This document shows, one piece after another, positions 1-8,233 of a DNA stretch of 8,329 nt. The translations under genes were made by a program, and so were the position numbers. This stretch comes from Pseudobutyrivibrio sp. (GTDB lineage Bacteria > Bacillota_A > Clostridia > Lachnospirales > Lachnospiraceae), in contig JAILNO010000021.1 in the NCBI GenBank assembly GCA_024691465.1, positions 1 to 8,329 of the forward strand, in the 5' to 3' direction. The notes below the pieces were generated by a model that saw nothing but the letters and a program-made list of their open reading frames with translations, did no database searches and had not been told where the DNA came from. How positions within the stretch are numbered: the stretch's first letter is position 1; the number at the start of each line of letters is the position of its first letter.

Positions 1-1703
1 GACATCATGAGCATCTCTACAACATAATCTTCATCGATGGTATCCATACCCTTGATTCCCTTACCACCACGGTGCTGTGCCTTGAAGTTATCTTCATTCA
101 TACGCTTGATATATCCAAGCTTGGTAAAAGTAACTACTGTGTTAGTAACTGGAATCATGTCCTCCATGCTGATATCGAACTCGTCATAACCGATTGATGT
201 ACGGCGGTCATCACCATATTTGTCAGCAATCTCAGTAATCTCAGTTTTGATAACTGAAAGGAGTACATTCTCGTTGGAAAGGATCTCTTTCAATTTGCCA
301 ATAAGTACCTGCAATTCATTATATTCGTTCTGAATCTTGTCACGCTCTAAGCCTGTGAGAGCACGAAGTCTCATATCAACAATAGCCTGGGCCTGAGCAT
401 CAGATAATCCGAAGCGCTCCATCAATGTAGCCTTGGCTGTGTTAACATCAGCTGAATTACGGATAATCTGGATTACTTCATCAATATTATCAAGGGCAAT
501 TAATAATCCCTCTAAAATATGAGCACGCTCCTCAGCCTTGTTGAGTTCGTACTTAGTACGACGAGTAACAACATCCTTCTGGTGATTAAGATAATGAACA
601 AGCATCTGCTTAAGGTTGAGAATCTTAGGCTGATTATCAACTAAGGCAAGCATGATTACACCAAATGTATCCTGAAGCTGTGTGTGCTTATAAAGCTGAT
701 TCAAAATAATGTTAGGGTTAACGTCACGGCGTAGCTCGATACAGATACGCATACCCTCACGAGATGACTCATCACGGAGATCTGTGATACCGTCGATACG
801 CTTATCCTTATGGAGCTCTGCAATCTTCTCAATGAGACGTGCCTTATTAACCATGTATGGAAGCTCTGTTACAACGATTCTGTTCTTACCATTATCCATT
901 GGCTCGATTTCAGAAACGGCGCGGACTCTAATCTTAGCACGACCAGTGCGATAAGCTTCCTCAATACCAGACTTACCTAAGATAACTCCACCTGTTGGGA
1001 AGTCAGGACCCTTAACTATCTCAAGAATCTCATCAATCTCAGTGTCTCTATTCTCTTCAATCTGATTATCAATAATCTTATTAACAGCAGCTATTACCTC
1101 GCGAAGATTGTGAGGTGGAATATTGGTAGCCATACCTACGGCGATACCAGTAGTACCATTAACAAGTAGGTTAGGGTAGCGAGCTGGAAGAACAGTAGGT
1201 TCTTTCTCAGTCTCATCGAAGTTAGGCATAAAATCTACGCCGTCCATATCGATATCTTTACCGGTAGTGAATTTCTCATCCTTATAGTTGATACCAAACA
1301 TGGTCATAGAAATCTTAGAAAGACGAGCCTCTGTGTATCGCATAGCAGCTGCGCCATCGCCATCCACAGAACCAAAGTTACCATGGCCATCTACTAGTGG
1401 ATAACGTGTATTCCATTCCTGTGCCATGTTGACAAGTGCACCATAGATTGAGCTATCACCGTGAGGATGGTACTTACCCATGGTATCACCGACAATACGT
1501 GCACATTTTCTGTGTGGCTTGTCTGGACCATTGTTAAGTTCGATCATAGAGAAGAGTACTCTACGTTGAACTGGCTTAAGACCATCTCTAACATCTGGAA
1601 GCGCTCTTGATGCGATTACACTCATGGCATAGTCGATGTAGCTGGTTTCCATAGTCTGTTTTAGATCAACTTCATGAATATTATCAAAAATTTTGTCGTC
1701 CAT
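1..1703 (-). CDS. gyrA: DNA gyrase subunit A, partial (C-terminus beyond the left edge)
   Basis: Breakage-reunion subunit of DNA gyrase, the type IIA topoisomerase that introduces negative supercoils with GyrB. I translated 567 codons from the ATG at 1701-1703; the frame stays open to the window edge. The start (MDDKIFDNIHEVDLKQTMET) leads into the winged-helix DNA-gate domain. The catalytic tyrosine is Y123 in AAAMRYTEARL. The quinolone-determining region HPHGDSSIYGALV has Ser84 and Gly88, where E. coli has Ser83 and Asp87. The tower and coiled-coil region follows to about residue 500. The GyrA box is present as QHRGGKG (543-549), which marks this as GyrA and not ParC. Most of the C-terminal beta-pinwheel (about 250-300 residues in the family) is outside the window. 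The ribosome site AAAAGG lies a few bases before the ATG. The gene follows gyrB after 60 bp and is probably co-transcribed with it. Confidence 0.97.
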   Translation of the reverse strand, partial: MDDKIFDNIHEVDLKQTMETSYIDYAMSVIASRALPDVRDGLKPVQRRVLFSMIELNNGPDKPHRKCARIVGDTMGKYHPHGDSSIYGALVNMAQEWNTRYPLVDGHGNFGSVDGDGAAAMRYTEARLSKISMTMFGINYKDEKFTTGKDIDMDGVDFMPNFDETEKEPTVLPARYPNLLVNGTTGIAVGMATNIPPHNLREVIAAVNKIIDNQIEENRDTEIDEILEIVKGPDFPTGGVILGKSGIEEAYRTGRAKIRVRAVSEIEPMDNGKNRIVVTELPYMVNKARLIEKIAELHKDKRIDGITDLRDESSREGMRICIELRRDVNPNIILNQLYKHTQLQDTFGVIMLALVDNQPKILNLKQMLVHYLNHQKDVVTRRTKYELNKAEERAHILEGLLIALDNIDEVIQIIRNSADVNTAKATLMERFGLSDAQAQAIVDMRLRALTGLERDKIQNEYNELQVLIGKLKEILSNENVLLSVIKTEITEIADKYGDDRRTSIGYDEFDISMEDMIPVTNTVVTFTKLGYIKRMNEDNFKAQHRGGKGIKGMDTIDEDYVVEMLMM

Positions 1704-1723
1704 ATTATCCTTTTTTCTTTCTA

Positions 1724-1736
1724 CGGGCGAAGCCCG
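1724..1736 (-). other. Small GC-rich hairpin in the gyrB-gyrA spacer
   Basis: Perfect 5-bp stem CGGGC/GCCCG around a 3-nt loop, in an otherwise AT-rich 60-bp spacer. On the gyrA-sense strand, after one mismatch, four further weak pairs can form between flanking U and A/G residues. The stem ends about 20 nt before the gyrA ATG, just upstream of its ribosome binding site. No U-tract follows it on that strand, so it does not look like an intrinsic terminator. A role in mRNA processing or in setting gyrA translation is possible but unproven. Confidence 0.5.
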
Positions 1737-1763
1737 AAAAATTTTATAAATATACGCTATTTA

Positions 1764-4774
<3,011 letters not shown>

Positions 4775-4785
<11 letters not shown>

Positions 4786-4990
4786 TAGTAACTGTTACGC
4801 TTTCTCCATTAAATTCAACGACATCACCTGGATAGATTTTCTTACCACGGCGTGTCTCTACTTCACCATTATATTTAACTAGTCCTTCCTCAATGACTTC
4901 CTTAGCCATTGCACCAGACTCAACAAGATTAGCCAGTTTAAGTAACTGACCAAGCTTGATAAATTCATCTCTAATAGTTATTTTTTCCAT
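4775..4990 (-). CDS. yaaA: S4-domain RNA-binding protein, YaaA/RlbA family
   Basis: Small 71-residue protein made almost entirely of one S4 RNA-binding domain. The conserved core runs from about residue 10 (FIKLGQLLKLANLVESGAMA) through EEGLVKYNGEVETRRGKKIYPGDVVEF to residue 60. Genes of this type between dnaN and recF are a standard Firmicutes feature. The B. subtilis member has been linked to ribosome large-subunit maturation, but the exact role of this one is inferred from family and place only. The start is supported by AGGAG (4998-5002) seven bases upstream and by the 1-bp overlap with the dnaN stop (TAATG). Its 3' end overlaps the recF start by 11 bp, so it probably also delivers ribosomes to recF. 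Confidence 0.93.
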
Positions 4991-6105
4991 TAATTTGCTC
5001 CTGGAGTATTAAATTTAACAGGAAGGACAAAATAAATGTATGAACCAGCATCATCTTTAATAAGACATGGGCTCTTAGCATTAAGCATATATAGATTGAT
5101 TTCCTCATCATCAATAACCTTAAGTGCATCAATAACGAACTTAGGGTTGAAACCAATCATGATATCTTTTCCTTCTTTTGTGATATCAATCTCTTCATTC
5201 ATTGAACCAATAACTGAGGAAATTGAAAGAGTCATCTTATTATCAACTGCGTTAACAATAATTGGCTTCTTATCACCCTCTATTACAAAGATAGTTGATC
5301 TATCAATACAATCTAAGAATTCTTTCTTGTTAATCTTAATCTTAGTTTCATAATCAGCTGAAAGCATCTGCTCAATCTTGAAGAACTCACCCTCAATTAC
5401 ACGAGATACTACTGTAGTCTGATCAAACTCGAAGATAATGTGGTTATCTGTAACAAAGATATTAACTTCATCATCAATACCACCATCTATAATCTTAATG
5501 ATTTCATTTAAGGTCTTCTTAGGAACAACTACCTTAACATCATTAGCTGGATTCTTTAATTCAACATTTCTAATAGAAACTCTATGTCCATCAAGAGCTA
5601 CTACCTTAAGCTTATTATCCTTAATCTCAATAAGCTCACCTGTCATAAGCTTGTTATTATCATTGTCAGCAACAGAGAAGATTGTCTGTCTGATAATCTC
5701 TCTTAATGTAAGCTGTGAAATAACGATTGGTTGATTCCTAGGAATTACTGGAATGTAAGAGAAGTCCTCTCCAGACTTACCTACGATATCAAACTTAGCT
5801 TTCTCACAAGTGATTGTGGTCTTAAAGGTTGAGTTAGTTTCTATAGTAACCTCGTTATTAGGAAGCTTTCTAACAATCTCTGAAAATTTCTTAGCATCAA
5901 GTGCAATAATACCTCTCTCAGAAATAGTTCCTTCTATAATTGTTTCAATTCCTATCTCCATATCGTTAGCAGTAAGTTTAATCTCACCAGATGAAGCATC
6001 AATAAGAATACATTCAAGTATTGCCATGGTGGTTCTGGTAGGAACTGCTTTCGATACAATATTTACTCCTTCAACAAGGTCAGCTTTTTGACAAGTGATT
6101 TTCAT
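4990..6105 (-). CDS. dnaN: DNA polymerase III beta subunit (sliding clamp)
   Basis: Ring-forming processivity clamp that tethers the replicative polymerase and many repair proteins to DNA. The 371-residue length fits three repeated clamp domains, at about 1-125, 128-250 and 252-371. Recognisable family features include the start MKITCQKADLVEGVNIVSKA, SGEDFSYIPVI near the end of domain 1, LDGHRVSIRN (171-180) and SRVIEGEFFKIEQML in domain 2, and a C-terminal YFVLPVKF strand. The C-terminus continues slightly past the usual LPVR end as NTPGAN. The start is set by AAAGGGAG eight bases before the ATG. It lies 271 bp downstream of dnaA across a DnaA-box-bearing spacer and overlaps yaaA by 1 bp. 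No convincing -35/-10 pair was seen upstream, so it may be read from the dnaA promoter or from a weak promoter in the spacer. Confidence 0.97.
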   Translation of the reverse strand: MKITCQKADLVEGVNIVSKAVPTRTTMAILECILIDASSGEIKLTANDMEIGIETIIEGTISERGIIALDAKKFSEIVRKLPNNEVTIETNSTFKTTITCEKAKFDIVGKSGEDFSYIPVIPRNQPIVISQLTLREIIRQTIFSVADNDNNKLMTGELIEIKDNKLKVVALDGHRVSIRNVELKNPANDVKVVVPKKTLNEIIKIIDGGIDDEVNIFVTDNHIIFEFDQTTVVSRVIEGEFFKIEQMLSADYETKIKINKKEFLDCIDRSTIFVIEGDKKPIIVNAVDNKMTLSISSVIGSMNEEIDITKEGKDIMIGFNPKFVIDALKVIDDEEINLYMLNAKSPCLIKDDAGSYIYFVLPVKFNTPGAN

Positions 6106-6264
6106 CTGATACGCTCCCTTTCTTAAACATAAAAAAATAAAATTAATATTCTAAGTACTATTCTTATAGATTGTTGATTTGTTTATAAGTGTGAAACACA
6201 AGTAAATACACGTAAAACAACAAAAGTTAAATTTTAAAAATATGTGAATTAATTATTGATAATA

Positions 6265-6284
6265 TATGGATAATTTGTGAATAA
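6265..6284 (-). promoter_or_regulatory. Two near-consensus DnaA boxes, inverted orientation
   Basis: On the minus strand, 6265-6273 reads TTATCCATA and 6276-6284 reads TTATTCACA, each one base from TTATCCACA. They are separated by 2 bp in very AT-rich DNA inside the dnaA-dnaN spacer. Confidence 0.5.
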
Positions 6285-6311
6285 AATAATTATAAAAATT
6301 GAAGTATTATT

Positions 6312-6320
6312 TTATCCTCA
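6312..6320 (+). promoter_or_regulatory. Near-consensus DnaA box
   Basis: TTATCCTCA, one mismatch to TTATCCACA, in the dnaA-dnaN spacer. It is a weak site on its own and is supported mainly by the cluster around it. Confidence 0.4.
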
Positions 6321-6344
6321 TACAATTAACATATTAATAACAAC

Positions 6345-6353
6345 TTATCCAAA
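6345..6353 (+). promoter_or_regulatory. Near-consensus DnaA box
   Basis: TTATCCAAA, one mismatch to the consensus. It lies 3 bp before the perfect box at 6357, so the two form a direct tandem with 12-bp start-to-start spacing. Confidence 0.55.
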
Positions 6354-6356
6354 TAG

Positions 6357-6365
6357 TTATCCACA
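6357..6365 (+). promoter_or_regulatory. Perfect DnaA box
   Basis: TTATCCACA, exact consensus, 11 bp from the dnaA stop codon. Its last base is the first base of the 13-bp palindrome ATGTTTTAAACAT (6365-6377). Confidence 0.85.
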
Positions 6366-6376
6366 TGTTTTAAACA

Positions 6377-7762
6377 TTAGTTAGGATTAATTTTCTTTTT
6401 AATTGTTTCAACTAGATTCTTTGTATTTTCGTCTTTGTCGATTTCTTCCTCTATCTTGTTAGCTCCGTGAATAATAGTAGAGTGGTCACGACCACCTAAT
6501 AGCAATCCAATAGCCTGAAGTGAAGAGTCAGTCATAGTGTTACATAAATACATGGCTATTTGTCTAGGTCTAACTACTGAACTAGATCTATTCTTAGATG
6601 CCATCTGATCAACTGTTATATTGAAATGTTCTGAAACTACTTCAATAATTAACTGTGGAGTAATTTCTCTTGAAACATTAGGTGAAATGAAATTCTGTAA
6701 TTCCCTTTCAGCTATATCCATAGTTATATCTATCTTCTCTAGACGAGAAAAAGCTATGAGCTTATTAAGAGCTCCTTCAATCTCTCTAATGTTAGATTGG
6801 ATATTCTCTGCAATATATTTCCTAATAGATTCATCTAGATTGAAATTCTTTTCTTCAATCTTCTTATTAAGAATGGCCATACGTGTCTCATAATCTGGAT
6901 AACCAATATCGGCCATAAGACCCATATCGAATCTAGATTTGAAACGATCATCTAAAGTCTCCATATCCTTTGGTGGCTTATCTGATGAAATAACTATCTG
7001 CTTACCCATTGCATGTAAGGCATTAAAAGTATGGAAAAACTCTTCCTGTGTTGCTTCCTTACCTATAATAAACTGAATATCATCTACCATGAGAACATCA
7101 ACAGTTCTATACTTATCTCTAAAACGCTGCATAGCTGTAGCATTATTATTAGTTCTCATGTTCTCAATAACTTCGTTAGTAAATTCTTCTGAAGTTACAT
7201 ATAATATATGAGTGTTTGGATTCTGATCCTCAATGTGATTTCCAATAGCTTGCATTAAGTGAGTCTTACCTAGTCCTGGTCCTCCATATATATATAGGGG
7301 ATTGTAGAACTCACCTGGTGACTCAGCCACTGCTAGAGCAGCAGTCTGTGCGAATCTATTATTTCTACCAACGACGAAGTTATTAAATGTAAATCTAGGA
7401 TTAATAGTAGAATTACCCATTTTTTTATCATTAAAAGCAGGTGTTTCTTCTATTTTAATATGTTCTGTATTTTGCTCTTTCTTCAGTTGATTTGCATTTT
7501 CCTGAGAAATAACTAAGATTTCGTCATATTGAACGCCAGTAATCTCTGCGATTGTTATCTTAAGAGGTGTAGTAAATTTTCTAGTAACATAACCGAGTGT
7601 CATACTGTTTTGATCACCATTGTATGTTATGTATAATTTGTTATCTTCTATTTGAAATAATTCAAGAGGCTTAAGCCAAGATTCATAAGATACATCTGTG
7701 ATTGCGTACTCATTTTTTAAGTAGTCTAGGATCTCGTCCCATTTTTTAACAAGTTCTTCCAT
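6377..7762 (-). CDS. dnaA: Chromosomal replication initiator protein DnaA
   Basis: AAA+ ATPase that binds DnaA boxes at oriC, melts the origin and helps load the replicative helicase. It has 461 residues, normal for the family. Domain I (about 1-85) is the helicase/DnaA interaction domain, and the linker domain II (about 90-118) is short. Domain III has Walker A GGPGLGKTH (160-168), Walker B VLMVDDIQF (223-231), sensor I IVISSDKPP (256-264), the box VII arginine finger R277 in SRFDMGL, and sensor II NIREIEGALNKL (324-335). Domain IV carries the DnaA-box-binding helix-turn-helix with VVRPRQIAMYL and LGGRDHSTIIHG (about 396-433). Box VII has Met where Trp is common (SRFxWGL). The start is supported by AAAGGGA about 6 nt upstream. 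The gene is flanked on both sides by DnaA-box clusters and has a candidate promoter with a box in its leader. Confidence 0.98.
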   Translation of the reverse strand: MEELVKKWDEILDYLKNEYAITDVSYESWLKPLELFQIEDNKLYITYNGDQNSMTLGYVTRKFTTPLKITIAEITGVQYDEILVISQENANQLKKEQNTEHIKIEETPAFNDKKMGNSTINPRFTFNNFVVGRNNRFAQTAALAVAESPGEFYNPLYIYGGPGLGKTHLMQAIGNHIEDQNPNTHILYVTSEEFTNEVIENMRTNNNATAMQRFRDKYRTVDVLMVDDIQFIIGKEATQEEFFHTFNALHAMGKQIVISSDKPPKDMETLDDRFKSRFDMGLMADIGYPDYETRMAILNKKIEEKNFNLDESIRKYIAENIQSNIREIEGALNKLIAFSRLEKIDITMDIAERELQNFISPNVSREITPQLIIEVVSEHFNITVDQMASKNRSSSVVRPRQIAMYLCNTMTDSSLQAIGLLLGGRDHSTIIHGANKIEEEIDKDENTKNLVETIKKKINPN

Positions 7763-7774
7763 ATAAATTCCCTT

Positions 7775-7783
7775 TTATCCACA
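7775..7783 (+). promoter_or_regulatory. Perfect DnaA box in the dnaA leader
   Basis: TTATCCACA (TGTGGATAA on the dnaA-sense strand). It lies between the predicted dnaA start of transcription and the dnaA start codon, and shares A/T bases with the AAAGGGA ribosome site. Bound DnaA here would be well placed to block its own transcription. Confidence 0.88.
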
Positions 7784-7797
7784 ATAAACTATTTTAT

Positions 7798-7826
7798 ATT
7801 CTAACCTAAAAAGGCCTTTTATTCAA
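7798..7826 (-). promoter_or_regulatory. Candidate dnaA promoter
   Basis: On the minus strand, TTGAAT (complement of 7821-7826) and TAGAAT (complement of 7798-7803) are separated by exactly 17 bp. They match sigma-A -35 and -10 consensus at 4/6 and 5/6 positions. Transcription would begin near 7791, giving a leader of about 28 nt that contains the DnaA box 7775-7783. Confidence 0.65.
7809..7820. repeat. 12-bp perfect palindrome in the dnaA promoter spacer
   Basis: AAAAGGCCTTTT is perfectly self-complementary and sits wholly between the candidate -35 and -10 of dnaA. It could be an operator for a dimeric regulator, or a chance result of the A/T-rich context. No regulator is implied by the sequence alone. 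Confidence 0.5.
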
Positions 7827-7859
7827 TATTCACTATAAAAACGTGTAGGGGATTGTTTA

Positions 7860-7875
7860 AAGCCTAAAATGGCTT
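7860..7875. repeat. Short inverted repeat upstream of the dnaA promoter
   Basis: AAGCC and GGCTT arms (5 bp) flank a 6-nt TAAAAT loop. On the plus strand it is followed by ATTTTT, but no gene ends upstream on that strand, so a terminator role is unlikely. It lies 34 bp upstream of the dnaA -35 element. Confidence 0.35.
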
Positions 7876-7912
7876 ATTTTTAGAATTTGAGCCTCTAAAT
7901 GTGATATGAGAG

Positions 7913-7921
7913 TTATCCACA
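7913..7921 (+). promoter_or_regulatory. Perfect DnaA box
   Basis: TTATCCACA, exact consensus, about 87 bp upstream of the dnaA -35. Its flanks match two other boxes over the longer string GTTATCCACAAT. Confidence 0.85.
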
Positions 7922-7982
7922 ATTGCTTTGTTTATACTTTCAACATTATTATCCTTATAAAAACCCTTATTTTATATGTTTT

Positions 7983-7991
7983 TGTGGATAA
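7983..7991 (-). promoter_or_regulatory. Perfect DnaA box, inverted
   Basis: TGTGGATAA on the plus strand, exact consensus on the minus strand. It faces the box at 8011 with a 19-bp gap. Confidence 0.85.
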
Positions 7992-8010
7992 AATAGTTAT
8001 TATTACTAAG

Positions 8011-8019
8011 TTATCCACA
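8011..8019 (+). promoter_or_regulatory. Perfect DnaA box
   Basis: TTATCCACA, exact consensus, with the extended context GTTATCCACAAT. It is in tandem with the near-consensus box at 8023 (12 bp start to start). Confidence 0.87.
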
Positions 8020-8022
8020 ATG

Positions 8023-8043
8023 TTTTCCACAGACTGTAGATAA
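8023..8043. promoter_or_regulatory. Two near-consensus DnaA boxes
   Basis: TTTTCCACA at 8023-8031 (plus) and TGTAGATAA at 8035-8043 (TTATCTACA on the minus strand), each with one mismatch. With the perfect boxes at 7983 and 8011 they make four sites in 61 bp, immediately next to the AT-rich tract 8044-8120. Confidence 0.6.
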
Positions 8044-8120
8044 GATTTTATTTTTTTTTAATGATTTAATACTATATTTAGTGATGTTTAATTTAGTTTT
8101 CATTTATATGTTGTGTTTTT
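8044..8120. other. AT-rich tract, candidate unwinding DNA
   Basis: By my count 11 of 77 bases are G or C (about 14%), including a run of nine T at 8051-8059. It lies between a four-box DnaA cluster and the perfect box at 8124. Easy melting is expected from composition; use as the actual opening site is inference. Confidence 0.45.
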
Positions 8121-8123
8121 GAG

Positions 8124-8132
8124 TTATCCACA
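8124..8132 (+). promoter_or_regulatory. Perfect DnaA box near the rpmH promoter
   Basis: TTATCCACA, exact consensus, 32 bp before the rpmH -35. It is followed by ATGGT and then CTATTACTT (8138-8146), which resembles the DnaA-trio arrangement of B. subtilis. Confidence 0.85.
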
Positions 8133-8137
8133 ATGGT

Positions 8138-8146
8138 CTATTACTT
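8138..8146 (+). other. Candidate DnaA-trio element
   Basis: CTA-TTA-CTT, which on the opposite strand reads 3'-GAT-AAT-GAA-5', the repeating trinucleotide form that DnaA filaments recognise on single-stranded DNA in B. subtilis. It begins 5 bp after a perfect DnaA box, with a short GG between, and a T-rich tract follows. Three trios are few, and the match is by eye against a remembered sequence. Confidence 0.4.
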
Positions 8147-8164
8147 TTTTATATGCTTTTTTTA

Positions 8165-8193
8165 TTGACTTTATGGGGTTTTCTTATTATAAT
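8165..8193 (+). promoter_or_regulatory. rpmH promoter
   Basis: TTGACT (8165-8170) and a perfect TATAAT (8188-8193) with 17-bp spacing: 5/6 and 6/6 matches to the sigma-A consensus. Transcription should begin near 8200, giving a leader of about 34 nt. The T-rich DNA just upstream could act as an UP element. This is the strongest promoter-like sequence in the window, as expected for a ribosomal protein gene. Confidence 0.88.
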
Positions 8194-8233
8194 TTCAACT
8201 GATGTTTTCTCATAAAGAGGAGGTGGATATATT

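Larger units (their letters stand above)
6106..6376. other. dnaA-dnaN spacer: probable oriC sub-region with DnaA boxes and AT-rich DNA
   Basis: This 271-bp gene-free stretch corresponds in position to the incC part of the B. subtilis origin. It holds one perfect DnaA box (6357-6365) and four boxes with one mismatch (6345-6353, 6312-6320, and inverted 6265-6273 and 6276-6284). Positions 6121-6300 are about 16% GC by my count, and 6241-6300 about 12%, so the DNA should melt easily. I did not see the GC cluster plus CTA/TTA trinucleotide run that marks the unwinding element in B. subtilis incC. A lone minus-strand TATAAT (complement of 6289-6294) has no good -35 partner. Confidence 0.75.
7763..8233. 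other. rpmH-dnaA spacer: probable main oriC box cluster and divergent promoters
   Basis: This 471-bp gene-free stretch lies between the divergent dnaA and rpmH genes. It contains five perfect DnaA boxes (7775, 7913, 7983 inverted, 8011, 8124) and two one-mismatch boxes (8023, 8035 inverted). A very AT-rich segment runs from 8044 to 8120 (11 G/C in 77 bases by my count, with a nine-T run). The spacer also holds the dnaA promoter with an embedded palindrome and the rpmH promoter. The place and content match the upstream (incA/incB-like) half of a Bacillus-type bipartite origin. No open reading frame or RNA gene was recognised in it. Confidence 0.88.

Noticed and set aside
709..954. 81-codon plus-strand open frame
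   Set aside because: It is antisense to the continuous gyrA coding frame, which I translated through this region without interruption.
1396..1404. AGTGGATAA, a one-mismatch DnaA box inside gyrA
   Set aside because: It is isolated, in coding sequence and encodes conserved GyrA residues (the VDGHGN region), so chance is the simpler reading.
1724..1745. Hairpin plus A/T tract as an intrinsic terminator on the plus strand
   Set aside because: The stem is followed by AAAAATTTT, not a U-run directly, and no plus-strand gene ends there.
4971..5156. 61-codon minus-strand open frame overlapping the dnaN end
   Set aside because: It is an out-of-frame read of dnaN and its junction with yaaA. The yaaA start has the proper ribosome site, this frame does not.
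5036..6091. Several plus-strand open frames of 93-105 codons
   Set aside because: They are antisense to dnaN. Their serine/leucine/isoleucine-rich translations are typical of reading AT-rich genes backwards, not of real membrane proteins.
6190..6200. TGTG-AAA-CACA inverted repeat in the dnaA-dnaN spacer
   Set aside because: The 4-bp stem does not extend and no U-tract follows, so it is too weak to call as a terminator or operator.
7949..7957. TTATCCTTA, DnaA-box-like
   Set aside because: Two mismatches to TTATCCACA in AT-rich DNA; expected by chance.
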